A stretch of 64,000 nucleotides of DNA from Ilyomonas sp965219515 (lineage in GTDB: Bacteria; Bacteroidota; Bacteroidia; Chitinophagales; Chitinophagaceae), in the NCBI GenBank assembly GCA_965219515.1, contig OZ244776.1, forward strand, positions 2,542,001-2,606,000. The letters run 5' to 3'. The translations under genes and the position numbers were made by a program. A model generated the notes under the pieces. The model was given only the letters and a program-made list of their open reading frames with translations. It had not been told where the DNA came from and searched no databases. Within the stretch, counting starts at the first letter, position 1. Each line of letters starts with the position of its first letter. Shown in pieces: positions 8,284 to 15,740 of the stretch.

Positions 8284-9772
8284 AGTATTTGTTTTGTATG
8301 AATAAAGCTTCTTTCTTTTTTACTGAATAAATTTTTTGTTCTCCGTTCTTTAATTCCATCACATTTTCTATACAATCCGGTATTTCACTATCGTAATGAC
8401 TAACATAAATCAGCGTTTTATTGAAATCTTCGCAGATGTTATTTACTAAAGTTACAAACGATTCTTTTTGCGCGTCATCCAAGCCCTGGCAAGGCTCGTC
8501 GAGCATGAGTAATGGCGGATTTTTTATTAAAGCGCGCGCTAATAAAACCAATCGCTGCGTACCGAATGATAAGCTTACTAAAATTTTGTTTTGAACCGTT
8601 GATAAACCTAAGAAATCTATCCATTGCTTTACCTTTTCATGTTGCCGTTCAGATAGTTTTTTAAATAAGCCGATGGTATCGAAAAAGCCGGACGCAATGG
8701 TGTTGTAGCAACTTGTTTGCTTATCAAAAAACGCATGAAGCTCGGGCGATACAAAACCGATTTTTTGCTTGATGTCCCAGATGCTTTCACCGGTGCCGCG
8801 ACGTTTATCAAACAGATAAATTTCGTTTTTGTATGCCTGCGGATTATCGCCGTTGATAAGACTGAGCAAGGTAGATTTGCCGGCGCCATTACGACCCTTT
8901 AGTAACCATTTTTCGCCCGGCATAACCTGCCAGTTGATATTGTGTAAAATGGTTTTATTTTCATATTGCACCGTTACGTTGCGCATGTTTACGATGTGCT
9001 CATATCGCCGTTCATTTTCGGAAAGCGGCAAGCTGTATAATTTTTGATACGTGTGCTGAGATGGTAATCTTTCATCCGCAACAAATTCATCCTTCGGCAG
9101 AAAGCTTTGCAGCTTTCCTCCGTGAAGCAAAGCCACATGCGTGATGCAATCCGGCATTTCATACGCATCGGTAATCAAAATAATTTTGGTGCCGTTAGCC
9201 GCCGCGTGATTGATGGCTTGATGAAGATGCTTTCTTGCCGCAATATCCAAACCTGTAAAAGGAGAGTCTAATATCAATATTTGCGGCTGAGACAAAAAAG
9301 CTTTGATGAGTTGAAACCGCTTATGTTCGCCGCTTGATAACTGAATTAAAGGCGCATCGCAACGCTTATCCAAACCAAACTGAACCAGCAATGATTCTAA
9401 TTGCAAACCATCCTTGTTGTTTATTTCCCGAAGTGTTTCTGTTATGGTTTTCGCATCGCCGTTATCAAAACTGTTGTATCGCTGCTGATAATAAAAATCG
9501 TTTGTATTTGATAAGTTCTTAAACTGATTGCGCTGTTCAGAAAGCCATATTTTCTTTTCTAAAGAAGATTGGTCATCGAACTGAATTTGCAAACTTCCCT
9601 GTGCAAACAACTGCCCGGCTAAAACCCTTGCCAGCATTGTTTTTCCGCTACCTGAAGTACCGATAATGGCAAGATGTTCATTGGCCCGTAAAGCAAACGA
9701 AATGCTCTTCAGCAAATCAGCACCCTGCAGCGTTATAGAAATATTGTTTGCTATGATGGAAGTGTTGCTCAT
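8264..9772 (-). CDS. Double-ATPase ABC protein, ModF/PhrA-like
   Basis: A 502-residue soluble protein with two ABC ATPase domains in tandem and no membrane segment. Domain 1 (about 5-230) has Walker A GTSGSGKT, signature LSSGEHKR and Walker B QILILDSPFTGLD. Domain 2 (about 255-490) has GRNGAGKST, LSFGTQR and PLLMLDEPCQGLDD. The layout and length match ModF/PhrA, an ABC pair of unclear role found near molybdate genes in enterobacteria. No molybdenum genes are near here; it sits between leuD and the broken VapBC pair inside the leucine cluster. The region before the start (9775-9799) is a worn version of the palindromic repeat. Confidence 0.85.
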   Translation of the reverse strand: MSNTSIIANNISITLQGADLLKSISFALRANEHLAIIGTSGSGKTMLARVLAGQLFAQGSLQIQFDDQSSLEKKIWLSEQRNQFKNLSNTNDFYYQQRYNSFDNGDAKTITETLREINNKDGLQLESLLVQFGLDKRCDAPLIQLSSGEHKRFQLIKAFLSQPQILILDSPFTGLDIAARKHLHQAINHAAANGTKIILITDAYEMPDCITHVALLHGGKLQSFLPKDEFVADERLPSQHTYQKLYSLPLSENERRYEHIVNMRNVTVQYENKTILHNINWQVMPGEKWLLKGRNGAGKSTLLSLINGDNPQAYKNEIYLFDKRRGTGESIWDIKQKIGFVSPELHAFFDKQTSCYNTIASGFFDTIGLFKKLSERQHEKVKQWIDFLGLSTVQNKILVSLSFGTQRLVLLARALIKNPPLLMLDEPCQGLDDAQKESFVTLVNNICEDFNKTLIYVSHYDSEIPDCIENVMELKNGEQKIYSVKKKEALFIQNKYYEHSNF

Positions 9773-9774
9773 GT

Positions 9775-9799
9775 CCTAAATTCCTAAAGGGAAAGTTTT
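9775..9799 (-). repeat. Palindromic repeat, copy 6 (strongly diverged)
   Basis: The 25 bp before the ABC ATPase start follow the repeat pattern loosely (AAACTTTCCCTTTAGG on the minus strand). They occupy the same start-codon position as the better copies. Identity is too low to be certain. Confidence 0.3.
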
Positions 9800-10395
9800 T
9801 ACGAGTGATTTATTTCAAATTCTTCAATTTCTTTCTTCATGCTTAACAGGTAGTCAATGTCATCGTAGCCGTTGAGTAAGCATGTTTTTTTATAACTGTT
9901 GATGTCAAAATTTTCCGATTCGCCGGTTGATAAGATAGTTACGGATTGCTTCGGTACATTCACTTCAATTTCTGCTGTGTGATCGTCTTCAACAGCAGCG
10001 AAAATTTTGGATAAAAAACCATCGCTTATCGTAACCGGTAATAAGAAATTGTTGAGTGAATTATTCTTAAAAATATCTGCAAAAAAAGAGCTGATAACAA
10101 CATCGAAACCATAGTCTTTGATTGCCCAGGCAGCGTGTTCGCGGCTGCTGCCGCAACCGAAATTTTTGGCAGCTACCAATATCTTTCCGCCATAGGTCGG
10201 GTTGTTTAAAATAAAATCTTCTTTGGGCTGATCTTCACTGTCGTTATTGTATCTCCAATCGCGAAATAAATTCTTGCCAAAGCCTTCGCGGCTTGTAGCT
10301 TTTAAGAAACGCGCCGGGATAATCTGATCCGTATCAATGTTTCCGATGTCAATGGGAACGACGGTTGATGTGATAATGCTGATACTTTTACTCAT
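9799..10395 (-). CDS. leuD: 3-isopropylmalate dehydratase small subunit
   Basis: Swivel subunit of isopropylmalate isomerase, which with LeuC converts 2- to 3-isopropylmalate. It is 198 residues long. It contains IGNIDTDQIIPARFL near the N-terminus and the substrate loop NFGCGSSREHAAWAI, followed by FADIFKNNSLNNFLLPV, all diagnostic of LeuD. It is separated from leuC by about 1.9 kb of cargo genes, whereas leuC and leuD are normally adjacent. A broken PIN gene ends 17 bp upstream of its start. Confidence 0.96.
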   Translation of the reverse strand: MSKSISIITSTVVPIDIGNIDTDQIIPARFLKATSREGFGKNLFRDWRYNNDSEDQPKEDFILNNPTYGGKILVAAKNFGCGSSREHAAWAIKDYGFDVVISSFFADIFKNNSLNNFLLPVTISDGFLSKIFAAVEDDHTAEIEVNVPKQSVTILSTGESENFDINSYKKTCLLNGYDDIDYLLSMKKEIEEFEINHS

Positions 10396-10412
10396 AAAAA
10401 ATCATTTATAAA

Positions 10413-10637
10413 TTACAGCAAAGCCAATACTTCTTTTGCCAAGACCACTTTTAAACCTGGATGTGCAATTTTGTTGAAATCTTTTTTATCATTTGTTATA
10501 AAGAATTCTGTTTTGTCTGATAAAGCTATCCTATGTAAAACTGCTTCAAACAGTAAATTGACATTTACATGTTCCTGCCGTGTTTTATCAATAAAACCAA
10601 TAAGAATATTTATATCCAGAAATGATTTAAAACTCAT
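10413..10637 (-). pseudogene. PIN-domain toxin remnant with a large internal deletion
   Basis: The 74-residue frame begins like a PIN toxin (MSFKSFLDINILIGFID, metal ligand Asp8). It then jumps directly to the C-terminal part (LFEAVLHRIALSDKTEFF, ITNDKKDF). A complete PIN protein is about 130 residues; some 50-60 central residues, including the middle acidic ligand, are missing. The frame is intact, so a short protein may still be made, but nuclease activity is unlikely. The start overlaps the stop of the upstream antitoxin gene (ATGA, 10634-10637), and the end is 17 bp before leuD. Confidence 0.65.
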
Positions 10638-10869
10638 ACTTCTTTTTTTAAATATTCGTATTTCGCTTTGACTATATCGCCAATAAGTTGTGTAAGAAAT
10701 CCAGCCCATTCTTCCACAAAATTTTTCTTTTTCTTTTTGCCGTTTTCTTCCGCTAAGCGATTAAAACATTCTTCCGCGATTTTTGAAACAGAAGTCTTTT
10801 TCTTTTCAGCATACACCTTTATTTTTTTGCCATCTGTTCTTCTATTGTAAGGTTCAGCTTCGTTGCCAT
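10634..10869 (-). pseudogene. DUF6364-like antitoxin gene, frameshifted
   Basis: Ribbon-helix-helix-type antitoxin partner of the PIN remnant. The natural start at 10869 gives MATKLNLTIEEQMAKK and then a stop. The remainder (KVYAEKKKTSVSKIAEE... ending EYLKKEV) is in another frame. The break lies in a run of seven A (plus-strand T7, 10822-10828); eight A would restore a continuous 78-residue protein. A 60-residue product could still start at an internal ATG, but without the first beta strand used for DNA binding. Confidence 0.65.
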
Positions 10870-10923
10870 AACATTCTTTTTACCAAATATGCGCCTACTC
10901 TTTATTTATACGCCTGATTGCTT

Positions 10924-11379
10924 TTATACCAGATGTTTCAATGCCATTGCATAACCATAATGCAATCCGTCGTGGGCTATAGAAAACTGAATGGCATCAT
11001 CAATGTTTGTAAGCACAACGCCAAAACTTGTTGTATAGGTTGTAAACTCTTTAAATATGCCTGCTTTATAATCATCATCGAATGTGCTGATGGCATTCGA
11101 AAACAATTGTTTTATTTCTGCCATCTCATTTTCGCTCACCATTCTTTCCGGTTTTGATCCGCGCTTATAAGTATTTATGAAAGCGGTGTCAACTTTGGGT
11201 GGCAAACCGGAAAGACTGTAAAAAAGAGATTGCTGAACAGATAATAAATGGGCAAAATTCCAGATGATATTGTTGTTAAACCCTTCAGGAATTTTATTCA
11301 TCTGATCTATTGACAAACCGTCTAACAATCTCACAAATGTGTTGTTTACCTGCCGTATATTATCTATATATTTTTGCAT
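10924..11379 (-). CDS. DinB-like superfamily protein
   Basis: A 151-residue protein of the DinB/YfiT-like four-helix fold, a family of metal-dependent thiol transferase relatives with mostly unknown substrates. Histidines that fit the metal triad are visible in IIWNFAHLL (about residue 43) and IAHDGLHYGYAMAL (about 136 and 140). It starts 9 bp after the methyltransferase stop, so the two are probably co-transcribed. There is no signal peptide. Confidence 0.8.
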   Translation of the reverse strand: MQKYIDNIRQVNNTFVRLLDGLSIDQMNKIPEGFNNNIIWNFAHLLSVQQSLFYSLSGLPPKVDTAFINTYKRGSKPERMVSENEMAEIKQLFSNAISTFDDDYKAGIFKEFTTYTTSFGVVLTNIDDAIQFSIAHDGLHYGYAMALKHLV

Positions 11380-11388
11380 TGTACCATT

Positions 11389-12144
11389 TTAGTTTTCTTT
11401 TATCGCTTTTATTCTAAGCCGCACATAATCTGCGTACCAGATACCGTTTTTATAATTCGTCAGCCTCAGTTTTTCTACCGCCATTTTAATTATATTTTCA
11501 ATATTATCAGAAGAAATTTGATTGAATAAAAACGTACCGAACTGCACAATCCAATTCTTCATTCCTTCCTCACCTTTCAGTTCTGTTGGTCGCTTGAAAT
11601 AAGCCACATCTGAAACCGTGAATCCCACTTTTTCTAACAACAAACACTGCCCGGCAACAGAAGGAAAATAGAATGTATTGTCAGGAATGTCATCCAGATA
11701 ACCAGCTTCCGTTATTGCATTTATAACAGCGTTGTAAATGCTTGCTACATTATATTTTCCACCCATTTCAAAAACAAGTCTGCCACCTTCTTTCAAACTA
11801 TTGTAAACGCATTGCAACACTTGTTCTTGTTTATGTATCCAATGTAATGTTGCATTTGAAAAAGCAGCATCGAACGGTTCATCAAAAGAAAAATTCGTCG
11901 CGTCTTTTACAAAGAACGGTATGTTTGGATAAGTGGCTTTTGCTTTCGCAATCATATCAATTGAAGCATCTAAGCCTGTTATCTCTGCATCACTTTCAAC
12001 CAGCTTATTTGTTAATGTTCCGGTGCCGCATCCAACATCCAATATACGTTCGCCTTTCCTGGGTTGCAACCACTCAATTACATCTTCGCCATACCTGGAA
12101 ACGAAGTCATGCTTGTTGTCATAAAGATTTGCATTCCAGATCAT
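11389..12144 (-). CDS. Class I SAM-dependent methyltransferase
   Basis: A 251-residue methyltransferase with motif I ILDVGCGTGTLT (about residues 34-45), motif II-like ITGLDASIDMI and the post-motif FDAAFSNATLHWI. The sequence resembles trans-aconitate 2-methyltransferase-like proteins, but the substrate cannot be read from it. The ATG at 12144 (MIWNANLYDNKHD) is preferred; an in-frame GTG at 12153 lies inside the palindromic repeat that abuts the ATG. It sits between leuC and the DinB-like gene. Confidence 0.85.
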   Translation of the reverse strand: MIWNANLYDNKHDFVSRYGEDVIEWLQPRKGERILDVGCGTGTLTNKLVESDAEITGLDASIDMIAKAKATYPNIPFFVKDATNFSFDEPFDAAFSNATLHWIHKQEQVLQCVYNSLKEGGRLVFEMGGKYNVASIYNAVINAITEAGYLDDIPDNTFYFPSVAGQCLLLEKVGFTVSDVAYFKRPTELKGEEGMKNWIVQFGTFLFNQISSDNIENIIKMAVEKLRLTNYKNGIWYADYVRLRIKAIKEN

Positions 12145-12173
12145 GCCCCCCACTCCCTGAAAGGGAGCTTAAA
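12145..12173 (-). repeat. Short palindromic repeat, copy 7 (touches the methyltransferase ATG)
   Basis: On the minus strand AGCTCCCTTTCAGGGAG then TGGGGGGC, followed directly by ATG. Compensating changes on both arms (CTCCCT and AGGGAG) keep the hairpin pairing relative to the CCCC/GGGG copies. Confidence 0.65.
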
Positions 12174-12257
12174 AAAACGTTCGCATTTTTATTATTTTTC
12201 ATTTACTCAAAGTCGTTAACTAAAAAACTGTATTAAAGTTTCCTTTATGGACAGGGC

Positions 12258-13649
12258 TCACATCATTTCCCTCACATCAGTTACCACACCTGTAACGGCT
12301 GCGGCTGCGGCAGTGAGCGGGCTGGCGAGCATGGTGCGTGCATTTGGTCCTTGCCTGCCTTCGAAGTTTCTGTTACTGGTGCTGATGCAATATTTACCGG
12401 CGGGGATCTTGTCTTCATTCATACCCAAACAAGCAGAACATCCTGGCTGACGAAGCACGAAACCGGCTTCTTCAAACACTTTATCAATGCCTTCTTCCAT
12501 CGCCTGTTTTTCTACCTGCTTACTGCCCGGAACCACCCACACTTCCACATCGTCGGCTTTCTTTTTTCCTTTCATAAAAGAAGCCACCATGCGCAGATCT
12601 TCAATGCGGGCATTGGTACAACTGCCGATAAAAACGTAGTCTACTTTATGTCCTTTGATCACTTCGCCCGGCTGTAAACCCATGTAATGAAGCGATTTTT
12701 CAAACGATGCTTTTTCGGCTATTTCAGTCAATTCCGGGACATGACCGGTGATGCCGATGCCCATGCCCGGATTGGTGCCATAAGTAATCATCGGCTCAAT
12801 GTCTTCAGCCTGAATATTTATTTCTTTATCAAAAATGGCATCTTCATCGCTGTATAATGTTTTCCAATATTCCATGGCTTTTTCCCACGCTTTATCTTTA
12901 GGTGCAAACAGGCGATTCTTCATGTAACCAAACGTCGTTTCATCAGGTGCAATCATGCCGCCGCGCGCGCCCATTTCAATGCTCATGTTGCATATTGTCA
13001 TACGGGCTTCCATAGACAAATTCCGGATGGCAGAACCGGCATATTCTACAAAATAACCTGTGGCGCCACTGGCAGAAATTTTGGAAATGATGTAAAGAAT
13101 AATGTCCTTTGACACTACGCCTTTGTTTAATTGTCCATCAACATTAATGCGCATGAGTTTAGGCTTGCTTTGCATCATACATTGCGTAGCCAGCACCATT
13201 TCTACTTCGCTTGTACCGATGCCGAAAGCAATGGCGCCAAAAGCGCCGTGTGTTGAGGTATGGCTATCACCGCACACAATGGTCGTTCCGGGCTGCGTAA
13301 TGCCAAGTTCGGGACCGATGATATGAACAATGCCCTGAAAAGGATGACCCAAGCCATACAACTCAATGCCGAATTTTTCGCAGTTGTCTTTCAGCGTTTG
13401 CACCTGTATTCTGGAAAGATCTTCCTGTATAGGCAAATGTTGATTTAAAGTTGGCACATTGTGGTCTGCCGTGGCAACCACCTGTTGCGGACGAAACACT
13501 TGCAAGCCACGCTTTTCCAGACCTTTAAATGCCTGCGGGCTGGTTACTTCGTGAATAAAATGCCTGTCAATATAAATTACAGAAGGTCCGCCGTCAATGT
13601 TTTTGACGATGTGTTTATTCCAGATTTTATCGAATAATGTTTGGCTCAT
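12258..13649 (-). CDS. leuC: 3-isopropylmalate dehydratase large subunit
   Basis: Aconitase-family catalytic subunit of isopropylmalate isomerase; acts with LeuD. The 463-residue protein has the three [4Fe-4S] ligands Cys344 (IGSCTNARIEDL), Cys404 and Cys407 (PGCSACLGMN). It also has the active-site motifs VCGDSHTSTHGAFG and NRNFEGRQGP. Length and motifs are normal. It is downstream of leuA, with a decayed two-gene unit between them. Confidence 0.97.
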   Translation of the reverse strand: MSQTLFDKIWNKHIVKNIDGGPSVIYIDRHFIHEVTSPQAFKGLEKRGLQVFRPQQVVATADHNVPTLNQHLPIQEDLSRIQVQTLKDNCEKFGIELYGLGHPFQGIVHIIGPELGITQPGTTIVCGDSHTSTHGAFGAIAFGIGTSEVEMVLATQCMMQSKPKLMRINVDGQLNKGVVSKDIILYIISKISASGATGYFVEYAGSAIRNLSMEARMTICNMSIEMGARGGMIAPDETTFGYMKNRLFAPKDKAWEKAMEYWKTLYSDEDAIFDKEINIQAEDIEPMITYGTNPGMGIGITGHVPELTEIAEKASFEKSLHYMGLQPGEVIKGHKVDYVFIGSCTNARIEDLRMVASFMKGKKKADDVEVWVVPGSKQVEKQAMEEGIDKVFEEAGFVLRQPGCSACLGMNEDKIPAGKYCISTSNRNFEGRQGPNARTMLASPLTAAAAAVTGVVTDVREMM

Positions 13650-13666
13650 AATGAGTAATTGTTCTT

Positions 13667-14187
13667 TTATTTGGTATGTCCGGTAATAAACTTTTCAAAA
13701 GCGTTTATAATGTCAGCTTTAAAAGAATTTCTTAATTTTAAAATCATTCCAACAGGATACTCAATTCCATTTTCATCTTTTAAGGATTCTGTTATTTGAA
13801 TATATCCACCATCATTAAAATATCGAAACCATTGAATAAATTTTCTTTCCCGGACAAATTGTTTACCATCAGATGATTCGCATATGTAAACACAAACGTT
13901 GTTTTCATTATAATTGTAGAAGTCTGCAAAAATTTTAAAAAGTGTATAAGGAATTTTCTCATCTAAACTTGATATTGTTTCTGGCTTAAAACGCATTGTT
14001 AAGACAAACTCAAAAATGCAAGATGAATAATTTTTTTCTTCACCAAATAAATAGGGCGTAGGTTTAAATCTTACTTCATATAAAATCCCTTTTTCGGTTT
14101 GAAATGAATAAAGATTTTGAGAACGGCTTTCAAGTCAAAATCATAATATTCAAATCTTCCCCGGTATAGTAATTCCTCTTCTGGCAT
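13667..14187 (-). pseudogene. DUF6169-like gene, frameshifted near its 5' end
   Basis: The last 109 codons are open from an internal ATG at 13996 (MRFKPETISSLDEKIPYTLF). The same frame runs further upstream without a start, encoding SQNLYSFQTEKGILYEVRFK, KPTPYLFGEEKNY. A start with the missing N-terminus (MPEEELLYRGRFEYYDFD) lies in another frame at 14187. The two join at about 14130-14135, where one extra base (GACTTTGAA for GACTTGAA) would give a 173-residue protein. The content is like the Bacteroidota DUF6169 family (ICDSSDGKQ-type motif, here VYICESSDGKQFVRERKF), whose function is unknown. Family assignment is from memory of the motif and not certain. Confidence 0.5.
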
Positions 14188-14347
14188 TGGCTTCTTTTAA
14201 TCTTTTAAGCAATTCCTGATATTCAGGAGTTTTTATCCTTTTTTCTAAATCCGCTTTTGCATCTTCGATATTTTTCTTCCACTGTTCAATAACAAAATGC
14301 TGATGCTGCCTACATTCATCTTCTGTCATTTTCTTCTTTGTTTCCAT
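14150..14347 (-). CDS. Small hypothetical protein upstream of the DUF6169-like gene
   Basis: A 65-residue, highly charged, probably all-helical protein (METKKKMTEDECRQHQHF, then KRIKTPEYQELLKRLKEANA). The ATG at 14347 is chosen over upstream in-frame codons that overlap leuA. Its 3' end overlaps the apparent start of the DUF6169-like gene by 38 bp. That tight two-gene layout resembles antitoxin-partner pairs, but no family is recognised. Confidence 0.5.
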   Translation of the reverse strand: METKKKMTEDECRQHQHFVIEQWKKNIEDAKADLEKRIKTPEYQELLKRLKEANARRGITIPGKI

Positions 14348-14378
14348 AATAACATATTTAAAAAATGAAACAAAATTG

Positions 14379-15542
14379 TTACGCATGTTCACCATTAAAC
14401 TCATGCGCCAGTTCTGCCAGATCACTGTCTTCCACTTCCTTTTTTCTGTCGGCCACTTCTAAAAATTGATTATAAAGCACATCAATATCATTGCGTGTAA
14501 ACTCATAACCCAATTTGTGAAACCGGTGCGCCAACGCACTTCTGCCGCTGCGTGCGGTAAGCACAATCTTACTGCTGTCGGCACCTACATCTTCCGGGTT
14601 AATGATTTCGTAAGTGGTTGTTTCTTTTAAAAATCCATCCTGGTGAATGCCGGACGAATGCGAGAAGGCATTGGCGCCAACTATGGCTTTGTTGCTTTGT
14701 ACCGGCATCCGCATAATTTCTGAAACTAAATGGCTCATCGGATTCAGCTTTCGGGCTTTGATGTTGGTAAATAAGTTTAATGAGTTATGTTGCTGAATAA
14801 TCATAACCACTTCTTCCAATGATGTATTTCCCGCCCGCTCGCCAATGCCATTTATGGTACATTCAATTTGCCTGGCGCCGTTCATGGCGCCAGCGATAGA
14901 ATTGGCTGTTGCCAATCCTAAATCGTTGTGGCAATGACAGCTTACAATGGCTTTATCAATATTCGGAACATGGTTGATAAGGTATTTTATTTTGCCGCCA
15001 TATTGTTGCGGCAAACAATAACCCGTAGTATCGGGAATGTTCACAACCGTTGCGCCCGCAGCAATCACCGTTTCAACAAGTCGGGCCAAAAATTCATCAT
15101 CGGCGCGACCGGCATCTTCACAAAAAAATTCAACGTCGTCCACCAGATTGCGGGCAAGTTTTGTTGCCGTTTTTGCACGTTCTAAAATCTCTTCGCGTGT
15201 GGTATTGAATTTGTGCCGGATATGAATATCAGACGAGCCGATTCCGGTATGAATGCGTGGACGGGCTGCCCCTCTTAACGCCTCGGCTGCACACTCAATG
15301 TCTTTCTGAACCGATCTTGTTAATCCGCAAACCGTTGCGTTTTTTATTACTTTGGCAATGGCTTGCACAGAAGCGAAATCGCCGGGGGAAGAAATGGGAA
15401 ACCCGGCTTCAATAATATCTACGCCCAGGTCTTCCAACGCCAAAGCGAGCTCAACTTTTTCGTTAGTGTTTAGCTTGCAGCCAGGCACCTGTTCGCCATC
15501 GCGAAGCGTAGTATCAAAAATGAAAATTCTTTCGTCAGACAT
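14379..15542 (-). CDS. leuA: 2-isopropylmalate synthase, short form
   Basis: First committed enzyme of leucine synthesis (acetyl-CoA plus 2-ketoisovalerate). The HMGL-like TIM barrel is complete: FDTTLRDGEQVPG with Arg14/Asp15, the metal histidines in SCHCHNDLGLATAN (His203, His205), and GIGERAGNTSLEEV. The protein is only 387 residues, so the ~130-residue C-terminal LeuA allosteric domain of the long forms is absent; feedback inhibition through that domain is not possible. Homocitrate- or citramalate-synthase-like specificity cannot be excluded from sequence alone, but the leu neighbours support LeuA. It is the first gene of the array and is preceded by a structured leader. Confidence 0.93.
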   Translation of the reverse strand: MSDERIFIFDTTLRDGEQVPGCKLNTNEKVELALALEDLGVDIIEAGFPISSPGDFASVQAIAKVIKNATVCGLTRSVQKDIECAAEALRGAARPRIHTGIGSSDIHIRHKFNTTREEILERAKTATKLARNLVDDVEFFCEDAGRADDEFLARLVETVIAAGATVVNIPDTTGYCLPQQYGGKIKYLINHVPNIDKAIVSCHCHNDLGLATANSIAGAMNGARQIECTINGIGERAGNTSLEEVVMIIQQHNSLNLFTNIKARKLNPMSHLVSEIMRMPVQSNKAIVGANAFSHSSGIHQDGFLKETTTYEIINPEDVGADSSKIVLTARSGRSALAHRFHKLGYEFTRNDIDVLYNQFLEVADRKKEVEDSDLAELAHEFNGEHA

Positions 15543-15558
15543 AACAGAAAAAATAAAA

Positions 15559-15666
15559 TGCAGACCTTATTAAGTTATCGGATTGCCTGCCAATATTCGC
15601 TTACATCGGTCTGCAAGGATAAAAATAAATGGAAACAGCAGGCAAACAAAAACAAAATATGCAGAC
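15559..15666 (-). promoter_or_regulatory. Candidate structured leader of leuA (interleaved inverted repeats)
   Basis: Read on the minus strand, four segments occur in order: A TTGCCTGC (15645-15638), B TGCAGACC (15615-15608), C GCAGGCAA (15590-15583) and D GGTCTGCA (15566-15559). A pairs perfectly with C, and B with D. They interleave, so they form either an H-type pseudoknot or two exclusive hairpins. D is followed by TTTTATTTTTT, a terminator-like tail 11-17 bp before the leuA ATG. A further GTCTGCA at 15666-15660 could compete for B. The only AUG in the leader is directly followed by a stop, so no Leu-rich leader peptide is seen. A TTG-N18-ATATTTTG promoter candidate (-7 element 15653-15660) would place A-D, but not the extra copy, in the transcript. 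Confidence 0.4.
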
Positions 15667-15740
15667 TTTTACGCCGTACAAGCTAAGGTAAAATTAATAA
15701 AACCCTTGCTAACATTGATTTCTACATAAGTTAATTTACA

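Noticed and set aside
11742..12236. 164-codon plus-strand frame over the methyltransferase gene
   Set aside because: Antisense to a well-supported methyltransferase and to the palindromic repeat, without protein features.
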